Positions 1 through 6,919 are shown, counted from the stretch's first letter. The stretch: DNA of 9,051 nt from CAZCFB01 sp964511535 (GCA_964511535.1 CAZEFW010000243.1:1-9051), one strand, 5' to 3'. The notes: generated by a model from the sequence alone, not told the origin. Numbers and translations: made by a program.

Positions 1-1
1 G

Positions 2-219
2 GGCAACGAGCTGGTCATCGGCGTGGACGACGCCCAGCTGAGCACGTACAAGACGCTGAACATCGTGGGCCACGTGGGCTTCGGCGTGTTCACCGCCGGC
101 GCCATCACCTCCTTCGTGTTGTTCTACTTCAGCGACACCAGCGGGAGCGGCCGCACGGCGCGGCTCAACCTGGCGCCCCTGCCCGGCGGGGCATGGTGGG
201 CGGAACCTTCCGGTTCTGA
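2..219 (+). CDS. C-terminal fragment of a membrane-anchored protein, apparently frameshifted near its end
   Basis: Only the tail is present, so the function is unknown. Reading from base 2 gives a short hydrophilic stretch, then one hydrophobic segment (about residues 21-45, core GFGVFTAGAITSFVLFYF), consistent with a single transmembrane helix. A Ser/Gly linker and the motif LAPLPGG follow. In this frame the reading continues to a stop at 364, but after base 192 it turns into Arg-rich sequence and overlaps the next gene by 143 bases, which looks non-coding. Inserting one base near 188-193 gives the natural ending ...LNLAPLPGGAMVGGTFRF with a TGA at 217-219, two bases before the next start. 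I recall endings like LAPLPGGA-V-G-x-F behind a transmembrane helix in TPR/PEGA-type proteins of myxobacteria; that family link is from memory and unproven. Whether the frameshift is a sequencing error or real cannot be told here. Confidence 0.6.
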   Translation, partial: QRAGHRRGRRPAEHVQDAEHRGPRGLRRVHRRRHHLLRVVLLQRHQRERPHGAAQPGAPARRGMVGGTFRF

Positions 220-221
220 TC

Positions 222-1250
222 GTGGGCAGGACTGCGCTCATCTTCGTGGCGGCGCTCTGCCTGTCGGCGTGCGTCACCGGCAAGTCGGGCCAAGGCGGGG
301 ATGGCGGCGGAGGCGGCAAGCAGGACGGCGGCGGCACCACCAACAAGGACGGCGCCCTGAATGACAGTGGTGGGAAGCCGGGCAAGATCCCCGGCACCTG
401 GATCACCGTCAAGCCGGGCAAGTTTCAGATGGGCAAGCGCGGGGACGAGGTGTGCACCTTCGGCAGCAGCGAGCGGCGCCACCAGGTGACCCTGACCCGG
501 CGGTTCGAGCTGTCCAAGTACGAGGTGACCCAGGCCCAGTTCAACGCCGTGATGAAGTACAACCCGGCGGAGTTCAAGGGCACGGACAAGACCAAGGGCG
601 GCACCTACTGCGGCCGCAAGAGCTGCGGCAACAACCCGGTGGACTCGGTGAGCTGGCACGAGGCGGCGGCCTACTGCAACGCCCTGTCCGACATCGCCAA
701 GCGCAAGCGCTGCTACGACTGCAAGGGCTCGGGCAAGACCGTCAGCTGCGTCACCGCGGGCGCCTGGCTGGTGGGCAAGAAGATCTACGACTGCCCGGGC
801 TACCGCCTGCCCACCGACGCCGAGTGGGAGTTCGCCTACCGCGCGGGCACGACCACGGCGCTGTACTCCGGCGACACCAACACCACCACCTGCTGGAGCT
901 GCGACATGGACCAGTACGCCAGCGCCATCGGCTGGTACTGCGGCAACTCCGAGAACGACGGCAAGGCCCGCTCCACCCACCCCATCGGCGGCAAGGCGGC
1001 CAACGCCTGGGGCCTGCACGACATGGCGGGCAACCTGCAGGAGTGGGTGGACGACTGGTTCAAGCAGGACCTGACCGACGCCGCGGTCACGGCGCCCTGG
1101 ATCAGCGACTCCACGGGCGGCCGCAAGCTGGTGCGCGGCGGCTCCTACATGCAGGGGCCGGCCTACATGCGCGCGGCCAAGCGGGACGCCAACGATCCCA
1201 AGTACAAGATCAAGCGCATCGGCTTCCGCCCGGCGCGCTCGCTGTTCTGA
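222..1250 (+). CDS. SUMF1/FGE-sulfatase-domain lipoprotein
   Basis: The 342-residue protein is a predicted outer-envelope lipoprotein with one formylglycine-generating-enzyme-like (SUMF1/EgtB/PvdO superfamily) domain. Translation from GTG at 222 gives a short signal peptide with lipobox LSAC (lipidated Cys17), which fixes the start. A low-complexity Gly/Asp/Lys/Asn linker covers residues 21-56. The domain runs from about 58 to 342: ITVKPGKFQMG (61-71), SKYEVTQAQF (98-107), NPVDSVSWHEAAAYCNAL (138-155), GYRLPTDAEWEFAYRAG (193-209), WGLHDMAGNLQEWVDDW (263-279), VRGGSY (304-309) and the closing GFRPA (334-338). True FGEs carry two active-site cysteines just after the RGGSY motif. Here that segment reads MQGPAYMRAAKR with no Cys, so formylglycine formation is unlikely. 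Eleven other cysteines lie in the domain, including CYDC (164-167) and CWSC (224-227), which suggests disulfides or metal binding. It begins two bases after the presumed stop of the upstream gene, so the two may be co-transcribed. Its substrate is unknown. Confidence 0.88.
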   Translation: MGRTALIFVAALCLSACVTGKSGQGGDGGGGGKQDGGGTTNKDGALNDSGGKPGKIPGTWITVKPGKFQMGKRGDEVCTFGSSERRHQVTLTRRFELSKYEVTQAQFNAVMKYNPAEFKGTDKTKGGTYCGRKSCGNNPVDSVSWHEAAAYCNALSDIAKRKRCYDCKGSGKTVSCVTAGAWLVGKKIYDCPGYRLPTDAEWEFAYRAGTTTALYSGDTNTTTCWSCDMDQYASAIGWYCGNSENDGKARSTHPIGGKAANAWGLHDMAGNLQEWVDDWFKQDLTDAAVTAPWISDSTGGRKLVRGGSYMQGPAYMRAAKRDANDPKYKIKRIGFRPARSLF

Positions 1251-1326
1251 CGCTTTTTTGCGCCTGGGCCATTCTTCCCCGAGACTCGGGTCAATCTCCA
1301 AAAACAGCTCGGGAGGGAGATAAACC

Positions 1327-1815
1327 ATGAGCGGCGGTGTGCTGAGAATCCCCAAGCGGCAGGTGAAAGTGATCATCGACTTGAAGGGGGTCGGTGAGTT
1401 GGAGGCCAGCCTCTTCGTGCCCCCGGTGGAGGGGGAGCCGGAGGAGGAGGCGGTGCGGCAGCTGCTCGAGGAGCGCAGCCAGTTCTTCCCCTGCCTGCAG
1501 CAGGACGGTGACAGCGTCCAGTTCAAGCTGATCAACAAGGAGCAGACCCTGAAGATCGCCGTCCCCCTGCCGGAGCGCGAGCTGGACATCCCCGAGCTGT
1601 ACGACATGTGCCAGGGGGTGGAGGCGACCCTCACCAGCGGGACCACGGTGCGCGGCGATCTGCTCTTCTCCGCGCCCGAAGACCGCAGGAGGCTGGGCGA
1701 CTACCTCAACCAGTCGGACCACTTCATCCCGCTGAACCAGGCGAGCCAGGTGGTGCTGGTCAACAAGCTGTTCATCATCTCCGCCCACGAGGCGCCTGTG
1801 CAGGGAGAGGAGTGA
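1327..1815 (+). CDS. Small PilT-coupled protein with two tandem copies of one beta-rich domain (DUF6812-like)
   Basis: A 162-residue soluble protein without signal peptide or membrane segment. A strong purine-rich ribosome binding site (GGGAGGGAGA, 1311-1320) sits six bases before the ATG. The C-terminal half (about residues 98-154) has the pattern VEATLTSG-TVRGDLLF-AP-(D/E)RRR-DYLN-S-FIPL-VVLVNK. I recall this as an uncharacterised myxobacterial domain, possibly DUF6812, but I am unsure of the name. The N-terminal half (about 12-78) aligns by eye with it: beta strand, LF-x-x-P, an Arg/Glu-rich helix, LL-x-x-R-S-x-F-F-P, then (K/V)-L-(I/V)-N-K. The protein is therefore probably two repeats of one domain. 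The stop codon overlaps the start of the PilT-like gene, so the two are probably translated together; a role as partner or regulator of that ATPase is inferred from context only. No catalytic residues are recognised. Confidence 0.8.
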   Translation: MSGGVLRIPKRQVKVIIDLKGVGELEASLFVPPVEGEPEEEAVRQLLEERSQFFPCLQQDGDSVQFKLINKEQTLKIAVPLPERELDIPELYDMCQGVEATLTSGTTVRGDLLFSAPEDRRRLGDYLNQSDHFIPLNQASQVVLVNKLFIISAHEAPVQGEE

Positions 1816-1817
1816 TG
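1803..1817 (+). promoter_or_regulatory. TGATG stop/start overlap with upstream Shine-Dalgarno (translational coupling)
   Basis: The stop TGA (1813-1815) of the 162-residue gene shares its A with the ATG (1815-1817) of the pilT-like gene. The purine run GGGAGAGGAG lies directly upstream at 1803-1812, inside the end of the first gene, and its left part is well spaced for ribosome binding. This decides the pilT-like start at 1815 rather than any upstream in-frame ATG (for example at 1608), which would overlap the upstream coding region by about 200 bases. Coupled translation is the usual reading of such an overlap. Confidence 0.75.
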
Positions 1818-3350
1818 CCCAAGATCGACGTGTTCCTCAAGAGCATCGTGCGGTTCGGCGCCAAGGGGGCGACCCTGATCAGCGGCCGCAAGGTGGCGCT
1901 GCTGTTCGAGACCGGCCCGCGCTTCGCCAACCAGTCGATCCCCCACCAGGACCTGGTGACCCTGGTGCTGGACGCGGCCTCGCCCGAGGCCACGGAGCAG
2001 CTGCGCCAGCGCAAGTCCACGACCTTCGAGTACGGCTTCGGCGGCGAGATCTACTCGGTGGACGTGCAGGTGTCGCCCACCACCTGGCAGGTGAACGTGA
2101 CGCCCATGCCCGAGGTGGAGCTGGGCCAGATGCCGCTGGATCCCAACGCCATCGACCTGAGCGACGACACCCCCGCGCCGGCGGAGTCGCCGCCGAGCGC
2201 GCTGCGCATCCCCAAGGCGCCGCCCAAGAAAGCCGAGATCTCACCGGCGGGCGCCCTGGACAAGCTGCTGGCCATGATGGCGGAGAATGGCGCGTCGGAC
2301 CTGCACCTGGCGGCCGGCTGCCGCCCCTTCATGCGGATCCACGGCGACATCGTGCGGCTGACCGACTTTCCGCGCCTGTCGGCGCAGGACCTGACCCAGC
2401 AGCTCGACAACCTCACCCCCGAGCGCAACCTCAAGGAGTACGCCGGACATAACGACACCGACTTCGCCTACGCCCTGCCCAAGGCGCGTTACCGGGTCAA
2501 CCGCTTCAAGGACCGCCGCGGTCCCGGGGCCGTGTTCCGCACCGTGCCGCTGGAGATCCTCACCCCCGAGCAGCTCGGCCTGCCCTCCGGGGTGATGGGG
2601 CTGTGCACCCTGACCAAGGGCCTGGTGGTGGTCACGGGCCCCACCGGCTCGGGCAAGTCCACGACCCTGGCCGCCATGGTGGATCACATCAACCGCACCC
2701 GACGGGATCACATCATCACCATCGAGGACCCCATCGAGTTCATCCACGAGAACAAGGGGTGCCTGGTCAACCAGCGCCAGGTGCGGCTGCACACCGACTC
2801 GTTCAAGGACGCCCTGCGCGCGGCCCTGCGCGAGGACCCGGACATCGTGATGGTGGGCGAGATGCGCGACCTGGAGACGGTGGCCATCGCCGTGGAGACC
2901 GCGGAGACGGGACACCTGGTGTTCGGCACCCTGCACACCACCACCGCGCCGGCCACGGTGGACCGGATCATCGATCAGTTCCCGGCGGACCGGCAGGAGC
3001 AGGTCCGGGAGATGCTGGCCGAGAGCCTGCGCGGGGTCATCGCCCAGACCCTGTGCCGCAAGGTGGGCGGCGGCCGCGTGGCGGCCTACGAGGTGCTGCT
3101 GTACACGGCGGCCGTGGCCAACCTGATTCGGGAGCGCAAGTCGTACCAGCTCCCCTCGCTGATGCAGACCAACCGCAACAAAGGCATGATCACGCTCAAC
3201 GACTCGCTGATGGAGCTGGTGCGTCAGGAGCTGGTGGAGCCGGCCGAGGCGCTGAGCAAGACGGTCAACCGCGACGAGCTGGGCACCATGATGCGGCGGG
3301 CGGGGATCCAGCTGCCAGCCTCCATGGAAAAGGACCACCGCGCGGGCTGA
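1815..3350 (+). CDS. pilT: PilT-family ATPase with an extra N-terminal PilT-N-like domain
   Basis: A 511-residue cytoplasmic hexameric-type secretion ATPase of the PilT/PilU class, which drives type IV pilus retraction. The usual PilT part occupies about 146-511. It has an N-terminal PAS-like domain (GASDLHLAAGCRPFMRIHGD, 159-178; TDFAY and YRVN, 215-229; GAVFRTVP, 238-245), Walker A GPTGSGKST (275-283), Asp box IEDPIEF (303-309), Walker B region DPDIVMVGEMRD (341-352), His box TGHLVFGTLHTTTA (365-378) and AVANLIRE (433-440), which matches the AIRNLIRE retraction motif of PilT in part. All ATPase motifs are intact. Typical PilT is about 345-370 residues. The surplus is residues 1-145: a domain (about 10-98) resembling the PilT N-domain, then a Pro/Ala/Asp-rich linker (about 99-145). 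No other pilus gene is in view, so this may be a specialised or orphan paralogue rather than the main retraction motor. Confidence 0.92.
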   Translation: MPKIDVFLKSIVRFGAKGATLISGRKVALLFETGPRFANQSIPHQDLVTLVLDAASPEATEQLRQRKSTTFEYGFGGEIYSVDVQVSPTTWQVNVTPMPEVELGQMPLDPNAIDLSDDTPAPAESPPSALRIPKAPPKKAEISPAGALDKLLAMMAENGASDLHLAAGCRPFMRIHGDIVRLTDFPRLSAQDLTQQLDNLTPERNLKEYAGHNDTDFAYALPKARYRVNRFKDRRGPGAVFRTVPLEILTPEQLGLPSGVMGLCTLTKGLVVVTGPTGSGKSTTLAAMVDHINRTRRDHIITIEDPIEFIHENKGCLVNQRQVRLHTDSFKDALRAALREDPDIVMVGEMRDLETVAIAVETAETGHLVFGTLHTTTAPATVDRIIDQFPADRQEQVREMLAESLRGVIAQTLCRKVGGGRVAAYEVLLYTAAVANLIRERKSYQLPSLMQTNRNKGMITLNDSLMELVRQELVEPAEALSKTVNRDELGTMMRRAGIQLPASMEKDHRAG

Positions 3351-3431
3351 TCTCGCCGCGCCGCTGGCTCCGGCCACCCCCTCCATGTAAGAATCCCTCC
3401 CGTTCAGTACACACAACGGAGGAGATCCCCA

Positions 3432-4637
3432 ATGGCCGAGGCTTACATCTTCGACGCCGTGCGCACCCCGCGTGGCGTCGGCAAGGACAAGGGCGGGCTG
3501 CACACGGTGCGGCCGGTGGACCTGCTGGGCGTGGCGCTCAAAGCGTTGCAGCGGCGCAACGGCTTCGATACGGCGGAGGTGGAGGACATGGCCATGGGCT
3601 GCGTCACCCAGACCGGCGAGCAGGGCACATGCATCGCCCGCTTCGCCGGGCTGGAGGCCGGCTACCACTACAAGGCGCCGGCCTACACGGTCAACCGCTT
3701 CTGCGCCTCGGGGCTGCAGGCGGTGAACCTGGCCGCGGCACAGGTGGCGGCGGGGTGGGCCGACCTGGTCGTGGCCGGCGGGGTGGAGAGCATGTCGAGG
3801 GTCAAGATGGGCTCCGACGTGGGCGCCATGTTCGACGCGGCCACGCAGCTGCGCATCGGCTCGGTGCCCCAGGGCATCTCCGCGGACCTGCTGGCCACCC
3901 TGCGCGGCATCAGCCGCGACGACGTGGACCGCTTCGCCCTGCAGAGCCAGCAGCGCGCCGTGGCGGCCATGGAGCGGGGCAGCTTCGACCGCTCGGTGGT
4001 GCCGGTGCGCGACGAGAGCGGCCTGCCGATCCTGGAGAAGGACGAGTACCCGCGGCCCGACTCCTCGCTCGAGGGGCTGTCCGGGCTCAAGGCGTCGTTC
4101 GAGATGATGGGGGTGCAGTTCGGCCTCGACGCCATGACCCGCAAGGTCTACCCGGAGGTGGACCGCATCAACCACGTGCACACCGCCGGAAACTCGTCGG
4201 GCATCGTGGACGGGGCGGCCGCGCTGCTGCTGGGAAGCAAGGAGAAGGGTGAGGCGCTTGGGCTCAAGCCGCGGGCGCGCGTCGTCTCGGCTGTGAGCAC
4301 GGGGGACGAGCCGCTGCTGATGCTCACCGGGCCGCTGCCCGCCACCCGGCTGGCGCTGGACAAGGCCGGCATGCAGCTGTCGGACGTCGACCTGTTCGAG
4401 GTGAACGAGGCGTTCGCCGCCGTGACCCTGACCTACCTGCAGGAGTTCGACCTGAGCGACGACAGGGTCAACGTCAACGGCGGGTCCATCGCCCTGGGCC
4501 ACCCGCTGGGTGCCACCGGCGCGGTGCTGCTCAACACCCTGCTCGACGTGCTGGAGGAGCAGGACAAGTCCGTTGGCCTGGTGACCCTCTGCATCGGCGG
4601 CGGCATGGGCACCGCCACCATCATCGAGCGCGTGTGA
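3432..4637 (+). CDS. Thiolase (acetyl-CoA C-acyltransferase), beta-oxidation type
   Basis: A 401-residue cytoplasmic thiolase of full family length. It cleaves 3-ketoacyl-CoA with CoA to acetyl-CoA and a shortened acyl-CoA. Catalytic residues are all visible: nucleophile Cys91 in NRFCASGLQAV (88-98), NEAFA (325-329), His357 in GGSIALGHPLGATGA (350-364) and the acid/base Cys387 in TLCIGGGMG (385-393). The substrate-loop features VAGGVESMS (114-122) and HTAGNSSGIVDGAA (250-263) are also normal. A good ribosome binding site (GGAGGAG, 3418-3424) precedes the ATG by seven bases. The 81-base gap after the pilT-like gene makes this the likely first gene of a new transcript, though no clear promoter was recognised. 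The fadJ-like gene follows after 13 bases, the thiolase-first order of fadIJ. Sequence does not fix chain-length preference. The nearby benzoyl-CoA genes make 3-ketopimelyl-CoA a plausible substrate, alongside ordinary fatty-acid intermediates. Confidence 0.93.
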   Translation: MAEAYIFDAVRTPRGVGKDKGGLHTVRPVDLLGVALKALQRRNGFDTAEVEDMAMGCVTQTGEQGTCIARFAGLEAGYHYKAPAYTVNRFCASGLQAVNLAAAQVAAGWADLVVAGGVESMSRVKMGSDVGAMFDAATQLRIGSVPQGISADLLATLRGISRDDVDRFALQSQQRAVAAMERGSFDRSVVPVRDESGLPILEKDEYPRPDSSLEGLSGLKASFEMMGVQFGLDAMTRKVYPEVDRINHVHTAGNSSGIVDGAAALLLGSKEKGEALGLKPRARVVSAVSTGDEPLLMLTGPLPATRLALDKAGMQLSDVDLFEVNEAFAAVTLTYLQEFDLSDDRVNVNGGSIALGHPLGATGAVLLNTLLDVLEEQDKSVGLVTLCIGGGMGTATIIERV

Positions 4638-4650
4638 GGAGGCGACCGAC

Positions 4651-6810
4651 ATGACCACCGAGATCAAGACCACTGACAACGGCGCCGTGCAGCTCGCCTT
4701 CGACGCGGACACAGGCATCGCCACCCTCACCATGGCCATGGAGGGGGGGCACAACAAGATCAACGAATCCTTCGGCGTGGGCCTGGAGCAGGCGATCGGC
4801 TGGGCGCTGGCGCAGGAGGGCCTCAAGGGGATCATCCTGGCCAGCGCGCACCGGGACTGGTGCGTGGGCGCCGACATCGACATGCTGTACGGGGAGCGGG
4901 ACGCTGCGGCGCTGTACGAGCGGGTGCGGCGGCTTCAGCTGGGCTACCGCCAGCTGGAGACCTGCGGCGTGCCCGTGGTGGCGGCGCTGACCGGCTCCGC
5001 CCTGGGCGGCGGCTACGAGCTGGCGCTGTCGTGCCACCGGCGCATCGCGCTGGACGACGCGCGCATCCAGCTCGGCCTGCCCGAGGTGAGCCTGGGCGTC
5101 ATCCCGGGCGCGGGCGGCTGCCTGCGCTTGCCACGCCTGATCGGCGTCCAGCCGGCCATGGAGATCATCGCTGCCGGCCAGATGGGGCTCAAGCGGGCGC
5201 CCAAGGCGGCGGCCATGGGCATGGTGGACGAGCTGTGCGACGGCCCGGAGGCCCTGCGCGCCGCGGCTGAGAAGTGGATCGCGGACAACCCATCGGCCCG
5301 GCAGCCGTGGGACGAAAAGGGCTTTTCGTTCCCGCCGCCGGCCCCGGGCACAGAGGCCGCGCGCGACCTGATGACCGGCGTCTGCGCGTTCATCAACAAG
5401 CGCACTGCCGGCGCTTACCTGGCGCCGCAGGTGGCCGCGCGCGCCGTGTATGAGGGCGGCATGATCAACATCGACCGCGCCCTGGAGGTGGAGGCGCGGC
5501 TGTTCGTCAACCTGGCAGTGGGCGACCAGTGCAAGGACATGATCCGCACGCTCTGGTACCACAAGAACGCGGCGGACAAGCACGAGGGGCTGCCCCACGC
5601 CGAGGAGCAGGGGATCCAGAAGGTGGGCATCCTGGGCGCCGGCATGATGGGCGCGGCGCTGGGCTGGGTGTGCGCCAGGAGCGGCTACGACGTGGTGCTC
5701 AAGGACATCAAGCAGGAGCAGGTGGACGCGGCGAGGGCGCACTGCGAGAAGCTCACGGCCAAAGGGGCGAAGCACCTCGACGACGCTGGACGGGCCGAGC
5801 TGCTGGGCCGCATCAACGTGACGCTCGAGCTGGAGGACCTGCGCGGCTGCGACCTGATCATCGAGGCGGTGTTCGAGGACATCGGCCTCAAGCACCGGGT
5901 GACCAAAGAGATCGAGCCGCTGCTGGCGGAGGACGCCATCTGGGCGTCCAACACCTCGGCGTTGCCCATCACCGACCTGGCGCAGGCCTCGGCGCACCCC
6001 GAGCGCTTCATCGGCCTGCACTTCTTTTCGCCGGTGGAGAAGATGCCGCTGCTGGAGATCATCACCGGTGAAGAGACGGACGAGCGCACCCTGGGGCGCT
6101 GCCTGGCGTTCACGAGGCAGATCAAAAAGACCCCCATCGTGGTGGGCGACAGCTACGCCTTTTACACCTCGCGGGTGTTCTCGTCATACCTGATGGAGGC
6201 GGTCCAGCTGCTGGCCGAGGGGCATGAGCCGGCGCTCATCGAGTGGGCGGCGCGGGCCGCGGGCATGGTCGTGGGGCCGCTGCAGGTGTTCGACGAGGTG
6301 ACCCTGTCGCTGGTGCGCCACGCCATGGAGGCGGGCAAGGAGTATGTCGGCGACAAGCCGGACTACGCGCCCGGCGCCGAGCTGCTGTGCAAGCTGGTGG
6401 ACGAGCACGAGCGCCACGGCAAGGCCGCGGGCAAGGGCTTCTACGACTACGAGGGCGGCAAGCGGCGCGGGTTCTGGCCCGGGCTGGGAGACCTGACGCC
6501 CGAGGTTCCCGCCGAGACGGGCAACGAGCTGCTGGGGCAGCGCCTGCTGATGATGCAGTGCTGTGAGGCGGTCAGGTGCGTGGAGGAGGGCGTGATCAAG
6601 CGCCCGCGCGACGCCGAGGTGGGCGGCATCTTCGGCATCGGCTTCGCCCCCAACACCGGCGGGCCCCTGTCCTACCTCGACCGCATGGGAATCCCCGAGG
6701 CCGTGGAGCTCCTGTCCACCTACGCCGACAAATACGGCCCCCGCTACACCCCCCCCAAGCTGCTCGTCGACATGGCCGAAAAGGGCGAGACCTTCTTCGA
6801 CAAGGTTTAG
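4651..6810 (+). CDS. fadJ: Bifunctional enoyl-CoA hydratase / 3-hydroxyacyl-CoA dehydrogenase (FadJ/FadB family)
   Basis: A 719-residue multifunctional beta-oxidation alpha subunit, close to the length of E. coli FadJ (714) and FadB (729). It hydrates trans-2-enoyl-CoA and oxidises the product to 3-ketoacyl-CoA with NAD+, passing it to the thiolase encoded upstream. The crotonase domain (about 1-210) shows the oxyanion region CVGADIDML (71-79) and GSALGGGYELAL (115-126). The two catalytic glutamates are Glu123 and Glu145 (GLPEVSLGVIPGAGG). The NAD-binding fold begins at KVGILGAGMMG (324-334). SNTSALPITDLA (433-444) and the dehydrogenase His457/Glu469 pair in GLHFFSPVEKMPLLEII follow with the normal 12-residue spacing. 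A C-terminal helical domain runs to the end, with GKGFYDY (594-600) and GIGFAPNTGGP (662-672). AGGAGG at 4637-4642, overlapping the thiolase stop, is the ribosome binding site. All key residues are present, so full activity is expected. FadJ versus FadB cannot be settled from sequence alone. Confidence 0.93.
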   Translation: MTTEIKTTDNGAVQLAFDADTGIATLTMAMEGGHNKINESFGVGLEQAIGWALAQEGLKGIILASAHRDWCVGADIDMLYGERDAAALYERVRRLQLGYRQLETCGVPVVAALTGSALGGGYELALSCHRRIALDDARIQLGLPEVSLGVIPGAGGCLRLPRLIGVQPAMEIIAAGQMGLKRAPKAAAMGMVDELCDGPEALRAAAEKWIADNPSARQPWDEKGFSFPPPAPGTEAARDLMTGVCAFINKRTAGAYLAPQVAARAVYEGGMINIDRALEVEARLFVNLAVGDQCKDMIRTLWYHKNAADKHEGLPHAEEQGIQKVGILGAGMMGAALGWVCARSGYDVVLKDIKQEQVDAARAHCEKLTAKGAKHLDDAGRAELLGRINVTLELEDLRGCDLIIEAVFEDIGLKHRVTKEIEPLLAEDAIWASNTSALPITDLAQASAHPERFIGLHFFSPVEKMPLLEIITGEETDERTLGRCLAFTRQIKKTPIVVGDSYAFYTSRVFSSYLMEAVQLLAEGHEPALIEWAARAAGMVVGPLQVFDEVTLSLVRHAMEAGKEYVGDKPDYAPGAELLCKLVDEHERHGKAAGKGFYDYEGGKRRGFWPGLGDLTPEVPAETGNELLGQRLLMMQCCEAVRCVEEGVIKRPRDAEVGGIFGIGFAPNTGGPLSYLDRMGIPEAVELLSTYADKYGPRYTPPKLLVDMAEKGETFFDKV

Positions 6811-6827
6811 GCCCCCCTAATAAGCGT

Positions 6828-6859
6828 CCTCGATAGGGTCCTTCCTCGATAGGGTCCTC
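6828..6859. repeat. 16-bp tandem duplication in the convergent intergenic gap
   Basis: Two adjacent copies of CCTCGATAGGGTCCTT (6828-6843) and CCTCGATAGGGTCCTC (6844-6859) match at 15 of 16 positions. They lie between the ends of the fadJ-like gene and the 98-residue minus-strand gene. The second copy runs into the left arm of the adjoining hairpin. A local duplication is the simplest explanation; no function is evident. Confidence 0.85.
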
Positions 6860-6876
6860 GGTTACCTGGCCGAGGA
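6855..6876. terminator. Small hairpin between convergent genes, possible weak bidirectional terminator
   Basis: A perfect 7-bp stem, TCCTCGG (6855-6861) with CCGAGGA (6870-6876), encloses an 8-base loop. It sits between two converging gene ends (6810 and 6920), where a shared terminator would be expected. There is no U-tract on either side, so it is not a classical intrinsic terminator. Rho-dependent ending, or a role only in protecting the 3' end, is equally possible. Confidence 0.35.
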
Positions 6877-6919
6877 AAGCTCCGGAAAGGGTATCGCCCT
6901 CTCCATGCCGTGGCGCTGG

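Noticed and set aside
1232..1264. Possible terminator after the lipoprotein gene (GGCGC ... T6 ... GCGCC)
   Set aside because: The arms pair over only five bases around a 23-base loop, and the T-run lies inside the loop rather than after the stem.
1278..1290. CCCGA-GAC-TCGGG hairpin before the 162-residue gene
   Set aside because: Five base pairs with a three-base loop and no T-tract; too weak to call a terminator or operator.
165..1646. A 493-codon open frame on the minus strand opposite the lipoprotein gene and part of the next gene
   Set aside because: Antisense shadow with Ala/Val/Leu/Gly bias; the plus-strand gene has clear lipobox and FGE-domain motifs.
1608..1814. Upstream in-frame extension of the pilT-like gene from the ATG at 1608
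   Set aside because: It would overlap about 200 bases of the upstream gene with Pro/Arg/Gly-rich sequence; the TGATG junction with a Shine-Dalgarno sequence at 1815 is a far better start.
3340..3361. GCGCGG / CCGCGC stem spanning the end of the pilT-like gene
   Set aside because: A perfect 6-bp GC stem with a 10-base loop, but no T-tract, and such pairs arise easily by chance at this GC content.
2241..4883. An 880-codon open frame on the minus strand opposite the pilT-like and thiolase genes
   Set aside because: Its translation is a His/Val/Ala/Gln/Gly-biased low-complexity sequence typical of the antisense frame of GC-rich genes. It spans two real genes and an intergenic gap, and shows no recognisable domain.
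4621..6021. A 466-codon minus-strand open frame opposite the fadJ-like gene
   Set aside because: Same compositional signature of an antisense frame; the plus strand encodes a complete two-domain enzyme with all catalytic residues.
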